This document shows positions 20,896-21,471 of a DNA stretch of 21,471 nucleotides, one piece after another. The notes under the pieces are model-generated. The model saw only the letters and a program-made list of their open reading frames with translations, did not search any database and was not told where the DNA came from. Both the position numbers and the translations under genes were made by a program. The DNA comes from an uncultured Eubacteriales bacterium (GTDB taxonomy: Bacteria > Bacillota > Clostridia > Monoglobales > Monoglobaceae), in assembly GCA_900552305.1 (NCBI GenBank), contig URZD01000008.1, positions 1 to 21,471 of the forward strand, written 5' to 3'. The number at the start of each line of letters is the position of its first letter. Positions within the stretch are counted from its first letter, which is position 1.

Positions 20896-21471
20896 CTAAA
20901 GCAGCCGCACATCGACCGAGAAGTCGGCGGCTTGGTATATACTGCTCCAGTCTACGGCGCAAAGGCTGTTCCAGTCCGAAAAGCCGGAGCGGAAGCTCTT
21001 GCCGATGTCAAGAATATCCGCGCCGAAATCTCTTGACGTTGCATAGAGAAAATCGGAAATTTTACTTTCAAACGCGGAGCGCGCCTGTGCAAAAAGCTCG
21101 TCATAGGAGCGGTAGCCGCTTGGCAGTTGTCCGCCCATGTACTCGACATTCAGTGCGGCGGTTTCGGCTATTTTTGTTTTTGCCCCCCCCGCCGCCGATT
21201 GTGTATTTGCCGCCGCTCTGCTCTATTTTAAAATGCGCAGCCTCCGGAATTGAAACGCGGAACGAAACCGTGTCGCGGGAGCTGTACGCGCTTTTGAGCG
21301 AAACGGTGCATTTCTTGATACCGTGAGTCAGAATGTTATATATAAGTGCGCTGTCGTCATCCATTTCGCCGACAGGCTCCTGCTTGCGGAATACCGCCAT
21401 GCCGCGCATATCCGACCGCGACGAGGAAATTTTTGCGCCGTCGGCTTCTATCCAGTCGGAATCGGAATCGG
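20896..21471 (-). CDS. Ger(x)C-family spore germination protein, C-terminal part, frameshifted, partial
   Basis: The coding sequence enters from the right edge and ends in TAG at 20896-20898. In one frame it reads DMRGMAVFRKQEPVGEMDDD; in the next it reads the C-terminal domain, with AKTKIAETAALNVEYMGG, then DILDIGKSFRSGFSDW and WSSIYQAADFSVDVRLL. This fits GerAC-type lipoprotein subunits of germinant receptors, which sense nutrients in the spore inner membrane. The frames are joined at a run of eight G on the minus strand (complement of 21183-21190). Removing one G restores a single frame. The N-terminus and lipobox lie outside the window. Either the gene is inactive, phase-variable, or the run contains an assembly error. 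Confidence 0.85.

Noticed and set aside
20820..21326. Plus-strand 168-codon frame opposite the germination gene
   Set aside because: It is antisense to the Ger(x)C-like coding region, Arg/Pro-rich and without a start site.

Overview
The window looks like a chromosomal segment of a strictly anaerobic, spore-forming Clostridia-class Firmicute (Bacillota). Four things point that way: the gene order secY-adk-map-KOW-infA-rpmJ-rpsM-rpsK-rpsD-rpoA-rplQ, an anaerobic (class III) ribonucleotide reductase, a Ger(x)C spore-germination protein, and strong AGGAGGTGA ribosome binding sites. I cannot fix genus or species from sequence alone.

Region 1 (1-7008, + strand) is the end of the spc/alpha ribosomal protein operon. 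It starts with the last codons of rplO and runs through secY, adk, map, a KOW protein, infA, rpmJ, rpsM, rpsK, rpsD, rpoA and rplQ to a Rho-independent terminator. A perfect extended -10 promoter sits before rpmJ. A long imperfect stem of about 100 nt fills the rpmJ-rpsM gap and looks like a ribosomal-protein autoregulatory leader. A second gap with several hairpins separates rpsD from rpoA.

Region 2 (7015-11541, - strand) holds a sugar phosphate isomerase/epimerase-like gene, a dUTPase, and nrdD-nrdG. The nrdDG promoter carries a NrdR-like box between its -35 and -10 elements and a weaker second box exactly 32 bp upstream. The isomerase and dUTPase are separated by a GC-rich element with a perfect 11-bp palindrome.

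Region 3 (11601-15075, + strand) is a copper-homeostasis operon: csoR, copA (N- and C-terminal HMA domains) and a small CopZ-like HMA protein. A perfect promoter holds one CsoR operator exactly in its spacer and a second operator 26 bp downstream. Two terminators close the operon.

Region 4 (15138-17556) is a tRNA-flanked scar of mobile DNA. tRNA-Pro(CGG) is followed by repeats resembling a recombinase site, then the tail of a gene resembling phage or ICE replication proteins, the first third of a transposase, and a tyrosine integrase that has lost its N-terminus and carries an in-frame stop. A minus-strand tRNA operon follows: Gly(TCC)-Arg(TCT)-His(GTG)-[degenerate Gln copy]-Gln(TTG)-Lys(TTT).

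Region 5 (17589-20655, + strand) has a short orphan reading frame, then an operon of an Lrp/AsnC regulator overlapping an aminotransferase by 4 nt, a TatD-family nuclease and a small membrane protein.

Region 6 (20663-21471, - strand) is the 3' end of a spore germinant-receptor operon. The Ger(x)C-like C-subunit is broken by one extra G in a run of eight. It is followed by an uncatalogued 57-residue, two-helix membrane protein that could be a receptor D-subunit. Five promoters in the window match TTGACA-N17-TATAAT exactly.
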